DNA from: Tetrapyrgos nigripes
Taxonomy: Eukaryota > Basidiomycota > Agaricomycetes > Agaricales > Campanellaceae
DNA length: 64,000 nucleotides
Direction of reading: 5' to 3'
Assembly (NCBI GenBank): GCA_013368315.1
Contig: JAACJM010000006.1
Location: 620,001 to 684,000, forward strand
The notes under the pieces were generated by a model. That model was not told where the DNA came from. It was given only the letters and a program-made list of their open reading frames with translations, and ran no database searches. Shown here in pieces: positions 48,836 to 59,639 of this stretch. Position 1 is the stretch's first letter. Each line of letters opens with the position of its first letter. A program made the position numbers and the translations under genes.

Positions 48836-50149
48836 GTGGGTAGTCGAGGGTGTTCACGCTGTTGCAGGAACAGACACCCATTTCAAAAACCCTGAGTAAA
48901 GCAGTTTGGTCAACAATAGATTTCTGCAAGGCAGTGAGCACAGATGGCGATTCAGTGGACGATGAGGCAGTGACAGTAGCAGTGGGGACAGAAGTGGAGG
49001 TAGAAGGTTGTGGATCATCAGGGAAGAGACTAAAAGAGTCACTCCCAGTGGCGGCCACACGCTGTCTGTTTTGGCCTCCTCTGGGCTGACCCATGTATTG
49101 GTCCTGACAGACAGAGGAGCAATGACCCATCCTCTCACATCCATGATTTCCATCTTGTTTCAGGTGATCCCTGGAACCACAGCCATAGCAGTGCCCCTGC
49201 ATCACCTTCTGGTAGTCCACGAAGGTGCATCTGTTACCTTGGGAATGCTTGGTATGGGAGGTGTCAACGTCAATGGCATTAGGGTCACATGCAGAAGAGA
49301 ATTTGGAGAGGGATGGGGTAGGGCCAGTGACAGGCTTTCCTATGAATTCTGCTAGGGTCTGTTCCATGTGAAGTGCTCAGTTGATCAACTCATCCAGGTT
49401 TTTAGGGGCCTCCTTCTGTCCTAGCTCCACATTGCCAATGGGAACAATAGGTCCTTATGAAGGTGCTTCCAGAACTTGTACTGGAGGTCCTGATCTGAAA
49501 ACCCAGTCTTCTCTGCCCACATCTTGAAAATCTGAGAGAACTCTGCAACTGTTTTATCTCCCTGCTTCAATGCCTTGAGCTTGTTCTTGGCCAGCTGTTG
49601 CTTGTTTGCTACCCTGAACTGAACCTTTAGCACATGGGTGAAATTGTTCCAGTTCCCTTCCCAGGGAAAGACTGCTCCAGCTTCTTCTGCTTGGACTCTG
49701 CTGATGTGATGAGTGTACTCTGCAGCCCATTCTGCAGCAGGTCCCTCCATCATAAGGAGTGCTTCAGCAATGCACTTCCATGGGTTGAGTTTCCCATTAT
49801 CAAGTTTGAGCTGTTTCTGTTCTCCAGCCCAGAGAATGAAGAGAGATAGGAATGAGTCAAGTTTAGCTGGTTCGCCTTTGAATGGGGCGAGTTTGGCAGT
49901 TTTTTCTGAGGATTCGTGGGCAGGTCTATTGACCAGATTGGTGATTGCCTGTTGCAGTTGGTTCTGGTTGTTGACCAGAGCCTGAAGGAGGTTTTCAAGG
50001 GCAGCGGAGGACATGTTGATGTCAGTGTTTGGGGAGGCAATGGGACTGAGTGGGGCTGGTGACACAGAAAGAGGAGACAGATTGGGTGCAAGCGTTGGTA
50101 TGGCTGAAGATGGAATAGGGGATGCTGGAGGCAGAGGTGATGTTGGCAC
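48813..50149 (-). pseudogene. Element 2 gag
   Basis: The N-terminus is Pro/Ser-rich (ATG 50149). A helix (LENLLQALVNNQNQLQQAIT) precedes a capsid of the fungal Ty3 type: LAPFKGEPAKLDSFLSLFIL, MEGPAAEWAAEY, NWNNFTHVLKVQFRVANKQ, LKALKQGDKTVAEFSQIFKM. After 49,421 the frame is broken by several stops. A zinc-knuckle remnant (HCYGCGSRDHLKQ) is at about 49,160-49,200. Confidence 0.9.
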
Positions 50150-50544
50150 AGATGGAGGACTAGAGGAGACAGAGGCAGAAATGAAGATGGGATGGAAGGT
50201 ACAGCAGGTTGGGATAATGATATGGCTGTCTCCTGACCTGTCTGCAAAGAGTGCAAGACTAGAAAGTGGGTTGTTGTAGGTGTGTGGACAAGGCTGGGTT
50301 TCACAGTCCCAGTACTCTTCGTGAGGGCAGCAGTGGCAGTTAGTGCGATCATGGATGTCAAAGCCATGTGGGTAGCTTGAACAGTCAAGGTCAGGTTCAG
50401 AGGAGAGCTGCGGTGATGTGGCTGGAGGCAGGGATGCAGATGCAGAGGACTCAGAGACAGAGGATGGTGCAGCATATCTCCCAGACGTGGTGAGAACAGT
50501 TCCTGCAAGGATGGCCTATACAGAGGCCACCGGTGCAGTAAGGG

Positions 50545-50554
50545 ATCTCAACCT
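50545..50554 (-). promoter_or_regulatory. Element 2 primer-binding site of self-priming type
   Basis: Two bases inside the 5' LTR the minus strand reads AGGTTGAGAT. The 3' LTR contains its complement ATCTCAACCT (minus, 33742-33733), starting 32 nt downstream of the start of its TATATA box. The 5' LTR has decayed at this site (ATCTTGACCT at 50721-50712). The layout, including the 2-nt spacer to the LTR, is the same as in element 1. Confidence 0.72.
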
Positions 50555-50556
50555 AA

Positions 50557-50922
50557 TGTCACAAAGAGGCAAGCACTTAGATAGCAATAACAAGGAGCTA
50601 CGGGCTCAACTTGACTAACAGACAGCAATAAGTACTGGAACTACAGTGCCCATCAGTAAAGGTGAAAGAAGTAATGAAAAGGGAGATACACACCTGGTCC
50701 CAAAAACAAAGAGGTCAAGATAGGGAACCAGGTGTCAGGACAGGGTTTATATATGTAAAGGTAAAGCTGTAAGAGAAGCTGTAAAGGAAGCTGTAAAAGA
50801 AGCTGTATCAGAGAAATGAAAGGTCCAGTGCGTAGCATGTGGAACAAGAGTCATATGGTGTAAAGATCTGAGGATATGGAGATAAGAAGAAATAAATAGT
50901 ACCAAATATAGACATCATGACA
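50557..50922 (-). repeat. Element 2, 5' LTR (366 bp)
   Basis: It pairs with 33569-33955, with TGTCA/TGACA ends. It has one fewer 12-bp unit and lacks a 9-bp duplication relative to its partner. Confidence 0.92.
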
Positions 50923-52044
50923 TAAAGAGTGATATAAAAACAACAATGTCGAAATTTTACTGATCTATCTCAACACTGGTAGCCAGTGGGAGTGCAGATG
51001 TCAATGTAGACATGTGTAGAGCTGATAATAGGAGAAGAATTCATTGGAAACACCTTTGACACTAGCATCTACCTGGAAAGCATCTCAGCATGTATTTGTT
51101 GGTAGAAGCTCTAAAGAGGAGATAGTGATGTGAGTGCATTTCTTAAGCTAATGTGTGGAATGAGCAGTTAATGTAACAGGTTAAGTTCACAGTGACCATA
51201 AGGAAAACTTAGAACAAGATGCTTCAGCAAAGGAAGAAAAGAAAGAAGAAATAACACACCTCCTTTGTTTCCACAATAGCATCTGGACATTTCCCCCTGC
51301 ATGCTACTTTTTTCCATTACCATCTCTGCAGGCAGTTGTTGTCCTTTTTCTTGCCCTCTGTAACTGTATATCCCAACCCCATCGATCTCGTTAAGTACTA
51401 TTCCAGATTCTTTGCTAGTGTGGCTTGGGTGTGATGACATATGCGTAGCAAGGCCAGAAGGGTGGTCCAAACTACAAAAATTGGCGTCCAGGATGCCCTG
51501 TTACAATGGAAGTCAAGGTAGAGGCTGTGTTAATGAGAGTTTACAGAGGAATCCAACAACCAGAAGAGCAAGGAGAGACAGAGAGAATACACACCTGGGT
51601 GCCCATATCTACTGATGTAGTCACAGCTCCTATACTCAGAAGGCTTCATTGTAAGGTTTATTGCAATTTTCTGCAGAGAGCACCAGCTGTTAGTAGCAGT
51701 AAAAAGAAACCAGTCTGCCAAAGACTCACTCAGTTTCATCCCTGTAAATCTGCACTCAACGGTAGTCCAACTTGGCTGGCCATGGTTTCCTGATGGATGA
51801 TCATGAGCAGGAGAAATCAGAGAGGAAGAATGGTGGTGGTTGGGGTGAGTTTCACTGTGAGAGGAGGGAAAGTGCCTGAGATACGTGTTGCACTGGCATC
51901 AACATGACATTGCTGTTGACATCAGCAGTCACTGGACATGGTCCAGACCAGTCCAGACTGTGACATCATGTTGACCATGACTAGATGAGTGCTTGACAAG
52001 TGCCAACAAACAGGGGTGGGAGTTTGAACACATGGAAAAGATCT
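50923..52044. repeat. Retroelement-derived repeat, second copy (related to 14.7-15.5 kb)
   Basis: The 51,935-52,240 part, without the inserted MITE, matches 15,330-15,500 (shared words 'ggtccagacca', 'ggggtgggag', 'atggaaaagatct'). The rest has no frame above about 100 codons with family features. Confidence 0.45.
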
Positions 52045-52175
52045 CACGCTGAAAATACAAAAATATCTGCTTGGCAGAAAGGCGTACAGAAACACACTTT
52101 TTTACAGATATATCTTATATCAGTAGTAGTGATGTGATCTATCCGTCGAGCAGATATTTTTATCTTTTCGGCGTG
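52045..52175. mobile_element. 131-bp MITE with CACGC ends and 3-bp target duplication
   Basis: The left end 'cacgctgaaaatacaaaaat' plus 'atctgct' matches the reverse complement of the right end 'cacgccgaaaagataaaaat' plus 'atctgct' at 24 of 27 positions. TCT flanks both sides (52042-52044, 52176-52178). The related repeat at 15,434-15,436 has a single TCT and no insert, proving the boundaries. Three-base duplications and CAC-type termini point to the CMC (CACTA-like) superfamily. Confidence 0.88.
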
Positions 52176-54200
52176 TCTGGGAGGTCGCTATGACATAAAT
52201 TAACTCAGCCTAAAGGCCTCATAACTTCTGGTCCATTTCAGAAAGCTGCTAAGGAATAAGAGATCTGAGGAAGAAGGGGAACATCAGTAAAACAGCAAAT
52301 TGACTTTCCCCCACTTTTCAGAGCTTTCGGTAACTTTTTCCCATCAAGACTTTTGATCGACTTTTTTGATGGAAGCTTTTTCCGACTTCTACTTTCTTCC
52401 GGAAGCCTTTTCCCACCTTTTACTTTTTTCTGAATGGCACCTACTTTTCAACAACTTTTGCCAGCTTTTCCCGAGCTTTTCTGGAGGATCTCACTTTCTA
52501 TACCAAATGGGTAAAATAGACTTGAGTCAAGTACATATATGTATTAATTCTCCCGTCTGGTATTGTACTGTCTGGGGAAACTCTCTGAGATTTGGTACAT
52601 ACACACTTTGCTTAATCCACTTACATGCAGGAACACAGCCTGAGGGAAGAGGCGGGAGGAAGCTGAGGGACGCTTAGAGGGACTCGAGCCTCTCTATGCA
52701 AAGACTTAACGAAATTTTGATGCAGCCGCAGCTCCGGTAAATGCCGGTCAACTGTATAGCTGCGGTCACATGTTGTGTTGACTTTGCGATTGCGCGTCAC
52801 TGCACTCATCCTCATCACCCTTCAGCGCTTTTTTGACGGTACGTTTGTTGTGTCTAAAAGTCTTTCTTACCGCACTAAATGCTTTGTTGTCCTAGCGCAG
52901 CTCCCAGCTCACCCAAATATTTGCGATGTGTCAGTGGAGAGATAGGAACAGATAGGTGCGTGCTTTACATTTTCTAGTCCTTCAACATGTCTGACTTGTC
53001 TCCGCTATTCCACTGTGCTGCATACTGAGGTAGTTTAATCCTTGAAAGGACAGTTTGTGGTGCGTTTCTTTTACACTTTTTTTTACTGTAATTATTACTA
53101 ACGCAGAGATCTTCCTCCTTCAGGCGTAGGATATCTTTTGAAGAGGCATATTCGTTTGGTAAGTCAGCTTGTTCTCCACGACGCGATATCGGAACCTAAC
53201 CTGCTGTATACATTCAGGACAATGGGATCCGCTTTCATTGGTTGACGGTACACTGCGACAACTGAATTGTACGCAGCAGTGGTTGAGGGAAGGGCCCCGT
53301 CTATAGTACCATAGCACTTTCATTCCATGTACATATTTCACAGTGACTAAAATGATATCCCTTTTAATGCACTACTAATAGAAATCTAAGGTACGAGGAG
53401 GTGGTTTTACTAATCATATTTAGCAGCTTTCCCTGCACCTTTTCAGCAGCTTTTCCAGTGACTTTCAAAAGCAGAAGGTAGCTTTCAAAAGCGATCGGGC
53501 CTGTGTTTTGAAAGTATGGCGCGGATCCGAAAAAGTCACGTAAAAGTTGCAAAAAGCCGGTTTGCCGTTTTACTGATGAAGATCAGTTGTCGTTCACCCA
53601 AACGAGAGTACCCAATTAGGAAGGGCAGGTATCCCACGCTACTCCTTGCATTGCAAGCCACTTCTGAGCAAGTTAAACAGGTCTACCAACTAAGCTCTGT
53701 AACCAGTATACATAGCTACAGAATGTAATAAAATAGGTCATTACAGAGAATGAAGAGCACCTATCTGATAAAAAACAGAGTTACAGTGATGAGAATCATG
53801 CACGGTTGACTGGGATTCTTTGTTTTTTGTTTCAAGCCTGAAAACACAGAACGGTGTGTAGCAGAGAACATAAAAGGAAGCTTTCTCTTATCCTTATATT
53901 ATGGATAGTATCTCCAAAAAAAATTATTAAAGCCCCCTGGTTATACGTGACCAACGCGTCATGATTCGCCGGCCCCGCCTGCCTTGGCCCTCGACTCTAT
54001 CAGAATTCTGAAGTGAGATAATTTCCATTCAAGTACATGAGTACATATTCAATGATCTTCCCGAATAATCAATAAACCCCAGTAGAAACAACACTTTTGT
54101 ACATTGGAAAGCAAGCCAAAGCAAATTCATACCGTCATGAAGAAAATTTTTTGTAAAAATACAACAGAAGGAAAGAGCCACAAACGAAGGTAAGACGAGT
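52176..54200. other. Intergenic, no supportable gene
   Basis: This is rich in 'gcttttcc'-type pyrimidine words (52.3-52.5 and 53.4 kb). Short frames only. A tRNA-like A box (minus strand, about 53,690) lacks a proper anticodon arm and B box. The last 200 bases are probably the 3' UTR of the seven-TM gene. Confidence 0.35.
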
Positions 54201-55688
54201 TCAGCGTCCATGTCCATGTGAACTGTTGGGTACGCTAGGCGGAAAGTCTTTAGCATAGCGCAAACTCCGGGGCGAACTAGGAGAAAATCCTATACCACCT
54301 CCAGGACCATGCGCTAACGATCCAGCGCTGCCAAAGCGTAAATCCATCCTAAACCCTTCTTCAGTCGCAGTACCAGCAATATCCTTTTCTATAGCCTCCG
54401 CCGAGGTATAATGGACTGGAAGTAAGCGGAGTGTGGGCCGCTGATGACGCGGGCTTGGGAGGGAAATTTCGGTCTGAGACTGCACAGAAGACGTGGCTAT
54501 ACTTTCCTCCCTGATAATCCCACATCGAGCATCTCTGAACACGAATGAAGCCATCGCGTTGACTATCACGACGTGTGGACCAATCATCATCAGATGGATG
54601 GGAGAAGGCACGGATGGAACGAGGAACATGATAACGACGACAAGTGTTGTGAGGAAGGAGATCCTGGAATCATTGATTAGCATTATCCGAAGAGAAGAGA
54701 ATTTCCACTCACAAGTAATAAACCTGTCCATCAACAAAGAGCGCCCTCGAAAACTTCGGAAGCTTCCTCCCAGACATGAAATCTTTTCCCACAGACGAGG
54801 TCTGTGATAAATTTCCTTGACCAAGGAACAGTTGCATTTGCTCCCGTTCCCGGTATTTGATCCTTGCAGAGATAGCGATAAAAACGATAGCAGAGTGAAT
54901 CAACATGGCGATTGCGGGTATAAGTCCAAAAATCATCCTTGTACGATCAAAGATACAAAAGTCGGTAGGTCCAATCCGAGTACCTCCGACCAAAAGGAAT
55001 TCCGTGGCGGAGCATCCTACGGTAGCCAGCCAGAGGAGAAAGAATGATATGACCATGACGGGGTCACGATTGTAGATCGCTCGGATACGGAAGAAGAAGA
55101 GTAGGTTGGTGCTTGCCGTGCATATGAGGAATAGGACTTTCATGACGTGAACGGGAAAAGTACAGTCGGATATGGGACTGGCTAAAGGGTGATCAGAAAT
55201 ACATTCATCGTAAGTAACACGTCAAGAATCAAAGGAGACAGCCATACTCAGGAAGAGAGATTCGGTGAGTACGAACCCAAGCGAGGAGATTCTGCAAAAA
55301 CGGAGTCAGATAACATACTGAAATGTTACGAATAATTTGAAAGCTCACCTCGAAATGAAGTAAACCACCGCCGCTAGGTTTATCTTCGACTTCTTCCCTG
55401 CCACAAACCTCCAATCTATCGCTGAATGAGTCAAGATATCCCAGACGAACATCTGTACCCAGGATAACACACGTATAGCAATGAGCTTCCAGGGCTCACT
55501 AGTACTGTAAAGCGACGAGCACATACCCCTAGAGATCCTACTACAAAGTATGAGGCCAGCTTGAGGGAATCTCCTATCTCCGGAGTAAGAAACGCTAATG
55601 GTGCTAATTGGCTAGGAAGCACAGGCGGCAATCCTGGAATAGCGAGAAGCGGGCTTGCGCCATTGGGCGATGGAAGGCCTTGAGACAT
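54201..55688 (-). CDS. Seven-transmembrane protein of a basidiomycete orphan family (413 aa)
   Basis: Five exons join in frame (1242 nt): 55527-55688, 55349-55452, 55248-55291, 54713-55181 and 54201-54663, with introns of 49-74 bp. Predicted helices: LKLASYFVVGSLGMFVWDIL, NLAAVVYFISRISSLGFVL, VMKVLFLICTASTNLLFFF, VMVISFFLLWLATVGCSATE, FGLIPAIAMLIHSAIVFIAI, ISFLTTLVVVIMFLVPSVP and IHLMMIGPHVVIVNAMASFV. The motif WDILTHSAIDWRFVAGKK near helix 1 and FFFRIRAIYNRDPV after helix 3 match the DUF6533-like seven-TM proteins abundant in Agaricomycetes. The cytoplasmic C-tail is Ser/Pro-rich. A receptor-like role is only a guess from topology. It shares an 880-bp upstream region with the divergent 56,570 gene. 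Confidence 0.85.
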
Positions 55689-56569
55689 TGGCCTCAGCGC
55701 CTGGCTTCAGCCTGAGGACGGAGGCTCGAGGGCCAAAGACAAAAATCAAGAGAGAAATTCACTCTGGGCGTGTAAGCTTAGGGCTACCAATACTTAAATA
55801 GACCGGCAACTACTCTTTCTCTTCTCATGGTCTAAAAATTCGGCGTATTTTAGGGAAATTGCACCAATCGTCCATTGGGAAAAAGTATTTGGATCGAAGC
55901 ATAGAAAAGGCAGGTGATCAAGGACGTGTGTCAAGACCTCTTGAGGAGGTTCGCATGTTCGTCGTCGCTTAGATTTGGAGTCAGAAGACTACAGGCCACA
56001 CGCATCGTATATTGGCATGAGAATCGGACCACTGGGTAGTATAGCAAGGCCAAGCTAAGGCACACTGGAGGTGAATCTACAAAGACGCACCTTTTTGGAA
56101 TACAAGTAATTTGGGTGGTAGTTTGCGATGCTGGTTCGCGGTTCCTTCTCTGCTTTGTTCAGCACAAGCATCGGTATTGAGCGCCTGAGCAGCCATATTG
56201 CCATCGCGTTCGGACAAACCGTGAGGCAGCCTGTCGGACAACGATCAGCAATTGGACAGTTGGGACCCAGGTTATTACTCCAAGGCCGGCAAAATGGTCC
56301 CGTTAACCTTTTTTATCATGTGCTAATTGTAAAAGAAAAAGAGCCTGGGGAAAAGGGGAGGTAGAAGGAGGAGGAGGAGTGTAAGTGCAAACAGCAAGTC
56401 ACCGACGCCGCCGACCGCGCCTGGGGCTAATGATACGTGTCAGGGTGTGATGCAGGTGTAATGCATCTATGTAAGGGTCAATAGAAACGTACAGTATATA
56501 ATAGAGACTCGCCGTTGAGCGCTCTTCTTCCACCTCCTCTATTCAAACGTTCATGTACCAACCGCTAGT
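55689..56569. promoter_or_regulatory. Divergent promoter region
   Basis: This separates the seven-TM gene (-) from the orphan gene (+). A TATA-like 'acagtatataatagag' is at about 56,490-56,505, roughly 65 bp before the plus-strand ATG. A CT-rich stretch (cttcttccacctcctctatt) at 56,524-56,543 directly precedes the start codon. On the other side 'tacttaaatagac' lies near 55,791. Confidence 0.45.
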
Positions 56570-57607
56570 ATGAGCGAAGGTCGGATCACTCTTCCATCAT
56601 CTGTAGCACTTGCACTGACATCTATCTCAGGCTCGAGATCAAGCTCCCGAAGCAAAGAGTCCTTTTCATCTAGGACTTCCCATACGCTGAGCCTTCCTAA
56701 AGGAGAAAAACCTGCGACTGCTCCCGATACCTACCCTCCTTCAATTAACGCATCCTCCGGCATAACCACAACAGACATACATCTCAACGGTATAATGTCC
56801 ATTAGCTCCTCCATCCGTCTCACCAGCTCTGGAGAAAACAAAATTTCCTTCTCCCTTTCACGATATCGCCATCGCTGGTTTCTTGTATTTTCAGATTACT
56901 ATGAGATATTGGATCCTCCCAGTGCAAGAATTTATAGGGTTTTGAACGGACCTAAGGCTGGACCGAGGACGCCTGTTGAACAGGAGAATTCAAAGAGATT
57001 TTTCTGGTTTAATCCCACAATTCCTGTTCCAAATGCGACAAAAATATACAACTTTTCCACTGCGATAAGGACCACTATCCGGAGCTCCTCATCGCCTTCT
57101 CTAAGTCGGTCCTTATCTTCAAGTTCCCTTCATTCTGGAATCCCAGACTCAACTCCAAAAAACTCGAATAGGATTCTAAAATCAAAAGACACGCCAGATC
57201 CCCTCGCTTCGATTCGCATGCTCCTCGACGCTTTCCCACCCGTTATACGAATGACTGGCCGTATGAGAGCAGAGCCTTCCGAAGCTTGGGGTGTCGATGA
57301 AGGGGCGCAAACGATATCGTATGAAATGGAGGTACTGCCGCTGGTTCAGGAGGAGGGGTTGTTGAGGCAATGTTATTGGTGTCTGGAATGGGAAGGAGCT
57401 GGCCATAGGGTACGAGCAGTAGAAGCAGAGTCTGGAGCGCAGAGATTCAAGAGATGTGGAGATGATCTTTATTGGTGTGCGCGATGCGCCTCGAATGGAT
57501 GGTTGAGCCTTACTATGAGTTCGACATTTGGGAAGTTGACATCGAGAGGAAGAGACTCGGATGAGTGGAGGAAGAGAGGGCGGCAGAATATTTATCTGGA
57601 GGATTGA
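56570..57607 (+). CDS. Orphan protein with paired CxxC motifs (345 aa)
   Basis: A single uninterrupted frame from ATG 56570. Residues 1-80 are Ser/Thr-rich and likely disordered. Residues about 95-150 form a conserved-looking globular part (RYRHRWFLVFSDYYEILDPP, then SKRFFWFNPTIPVP). A serine-rich insert follows, then LLDAFPPVIRMTGRMRAEPS and a C-terminal Cys cluster: CYWC, then a later CGDDLYWCARC. The C-x2-C pairs suggest a treble-clef or zinc-ribbon-like site of about 40 residues. I recognise no family. The 3' end overlaps the last exon of the minus-strand neighbour by 95 bp, tail to tail. Confidence 0.75.
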   Translation: MSEGRITLPSSVALALTSISGSRSSSRSKESFSSRTSHTLSLPKGEKPATAPDTYPPSINASSGITTTDIHLNGIMSISSSIRLTSSGENKISFSLSRYRHRWFLVFSDYYEILDPPSARIYRVLNGPKAGPRTPVEQENSKRFFWFNPTIPVPNATKIYNFSTAIRTTIRSSSSPSLSRSLSSSSLHSGIPDSTPKNSNRILKSKDTPDPLASIRMLLDAFPPVIRMTGRMRAEPSEAWGVDEGAQTISYEMEVLPLVQEEGLLRQCYWCLEWEGAGHRVRAVEAESGAQRFKRCGDDLYWCARCASNGWLSLTMSSTFGKLTSRGRDSDEWRKRGRQNIYLED

Positions 57608-58557
57608 TAGACCAGTGTGACGAAAGAGAAGGAGGGAGAACTAGGTATTGTGGTCTGATGCGCAGTAATACTAATACATCGTACAAGAATCGAGATTTAA
57701 TGATCACAGCAGTGATGAGGAGTGCTTTTAGTAAATCCTCCTTCCAGAGTAATCTGGGATCACTTATCCAAAGCTCAAAATCAGATGTAAGATCGGCGAT
57801 TTTGCTTATCATTCTCGCTACCCCTTCGTATTTCCGGCCAATTATCGTGCCAGGAGAACTTGGTTTATTCATGTTCCAGATCTAGAGAACGTGTGTGTAA
57901 ATCAAAAATTCCGGAAAAGCTTATGACCAGCTTGAATAAGTAGCTCACGGCAATAATATCCCCAACCGTCCCGCATTGAAAATGGATTTCGTCCCAAATT
58001 TGCAACTTTTGCGGTTCACGTCTGCAGAGGAGACGGACTTCCATCTCATATTTACTTGAGTAAGATAAAACCTCTGTCAGCACGAAGATAGTTGAGGCAT
58101 TGTTAATATCAACTACTTACCATCCCCCAATCCTCCTCATCTCGCTCTCCTCAACAGGCTTAAACCAATCCGCCACAGGCTGCCACCTCGACGGAGCAGG
58201 AATTATCAAAGCCTTCTCCCCCTCCGGAGGCAAACGCGTAATTCCTTCCAGCTCCTTCGCCTGACCAACTTGAACCACAGTTCCCAAAGGATTACACCAA
58301 TCAATTTTGGCGATTATACCGTGTTTGCTGATGATATGGGTCATGGGCATAGGAGCCTGAGTGATGGTGGCAGAATGGTGATAGCTGCTACCACTACTGT
58401 TGGGCGCGTTGGGCAGATTGGGCAGATTAGTGACGACTTTGAAGAGAATCTGGCCTTTGGGATCGATTATGTTCCAACTGTGAAGGAATCCAAGAGGTGG
58501 ATTGGGGTCTACGGCAAAACGAAAGATGTGGGGTAGGGACTCGATGACTTGAGGCAT
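57513..58557 (-). CDS. Tubby-like/scramblase-fold protein (303 aa)
   Basis: Three exons join in frame (912 nt): 58121-58557, 57949-58054 and 57513-57881. The first intron uses donor GTAAGT and acceptor 'ctcaag'. The N-terminal part has SWNIIDPKGQILFKVVTN and IISKHGIIAKIDWC, strand patterns of LURP-one/tubby C-terminal-like barrels. QKLQIWDEIHFQCGTVGDII and GRKYEGVARMISKI follow, and then LLKALLITAVIIKSRFLYD. The latter resembles the end of phospholipid scramblases, where a Ca-binding loop precedes one buried helix. The call is from pattern memory; an agaricomycete DUF6593-type protein is the main alternative. The C-terminal tail after 57,650 is Ser-rich. Confidence 0.5.
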
Positions 58558-58959
58558 TGCAAAGAAAGGGTGTTTCGGACTCGGAGCATTTAAAGGTCCA
58601 CGTAGGTACGAAGGGGCGCAATGCTACACGTCTGGCCTAGATAACATGGTGGGTATGTCCGAAATGTCCCTTGGGCGCTTGGACATCCAACGACAAACTC
58701 CGACACTCATTGAGGTACTTCTGTTGTTCTTTTGGACAAACATCCGTGTCCTAGAACATAACGTGTTTCTGGACATACTCAACTGACCATAATACAAGAA
58801 CATCCACATTACCTTTGTGACCCGCCCTCCCCAAAGCGAAATCCACGCCAACTTTTTTTGGCAAAACCAGCGTTTTTTTCTCGTCCAAAAATCTCGCCTA
58901 GAGCACTGCAAAACAACGGTAAAACATCCCCTCAGCGGTGCATGGTATCTATTTAGTAA

Positions 58960-59610
58960 GAGAAAAATGCACCGGCGAGTGTGCGCCCTCAGGTCCCCAG
59001 GGTCCCTAATTTTACGCGTACCCGAGGCCAAGATTTCTCTTAATCTCTCCCATCCAGTGCCACGAGGACAACTGACCTTTGATGGACCCACAAAGGGGCA
59101 GTATATACTTCAGTGACAAGTCATCGTGTGTCATGATCATGTTCGTCCCAAGTTCGTCCTGTGGCAGGTCCTCCGCCAATCAATCCTCGTCCAACTGTCC
59201 CGGTTGAGCCTCGAGGATCAGTCAGGCTCGGGGCTGTATTTGACCCAGAAATTGAGTCTTTCAAGATACAAATCAGCCGCTATCCATTTTCCCGCTTCCC
59301 CAGATTGGTTCACGAACCACACCCGCTCTAAAGCTTTCTCAAGCTCTGCAGGCGTCTTGTACTTCAGCCGAATCAAGACCTCAACACATTCCCGAGCATA
59401 ATTGTGCTCTGCTTTTTTCAGTGGATCAGCGATATCCTCAACCCATATATGAGAAAAAGAACGCATACGGACAACGCACCTGCCACTGTGTGTTCTCAGG
59501 CCACCCCATTCCCAGGGTCAAGATTAATTTTACGCTCAGGTGCGAATGCGAGGTCAGGATTTCTCCCATCATGAATTGAGAATCACCCTCATGGATCATG
59601 GACCCACAAA
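58960..59610. repeat. Local diverged direct repeats
   Basis: A block at about 58,978-59,098 ('gtgtgcgccctcagg', 'cccagggtc', 'aattttacgc', 'gatttctc', 'atggacccacaaag') recurs at about 59,490-59,610 with the same order of words. It flanks the DUF6589-like fragment on both sides, which suggests that a small mobile unit or a local duplication carried that fragment here. Confidence 0.5.
59218..59466 (-). pseudogene. DUF6589-like C-terminal fragment
   Basis: An 82-codon frame reads HNYARECVEVLIRLKYKTPA, then ERVWFVNQSGEAGKWIAADL and YLERLNFWVKY before a stop. The order 'NYA..E.L', 'FVN.SG..GKWI..DL.LE.LN' is what I remember of DUF6589 proteins, a family spread in Agaricomycetes and probably linked to transposons. 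The upstream bulk of such a protein is missing, so this is a fragment. Confidence 0.4.
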
Positions 59611-59639
59611 AGAAGAGCCATCTCGTGCCATCTTCGAGT

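Larger units (their letters stand above)
33569..50922 (-). mobile_element. Element 2: Ty3/gypsy chromovirus, decayed, interrupted by at least three insertions
   Basis: The element is delimited by LTRs at 33569-33955 and 50557-50922, each starting TGTCA and ending TGACA, and reads on the minus strand. Its own order from 50.5 kb down is gag, zinc-knuckle remnant, protease, reverse transcriptase, RNase H, integrase, chromodomain. It is split by element 1 (39,942-47,840), by an inverted-repeat element (37,233-38,388) and by about 2 kb of unidentified DNA (about 34.43-36.50 kb). Once these are set aside, the coding order is that of a normal chromovirus. A polypurine tract (minus strand of 33956-33968) abuts the 3' LTR. 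I found no matching target duplication: the flanks are CAGTG and TAAAG. Many in-frame stops make it inactive. Confidence 0.9.

Noticed and set aside
53615..53705. tRNA-like sequence on the minus strand (gcttagttggtaga)
   Set aside because: The anticodon arm cannot form a normal 7-nt loop with U33, and the T-arm lacks GTTCRA; at best a degenerate pol III remnant.
54201..55688. Pheromone receptor (STE3-type)
   Set aside because: Seven helices are present but the loop motifs match the DUF6533-like orphan family, and no pheromone-precursor gene ending in a CaaX box was seen nearby.
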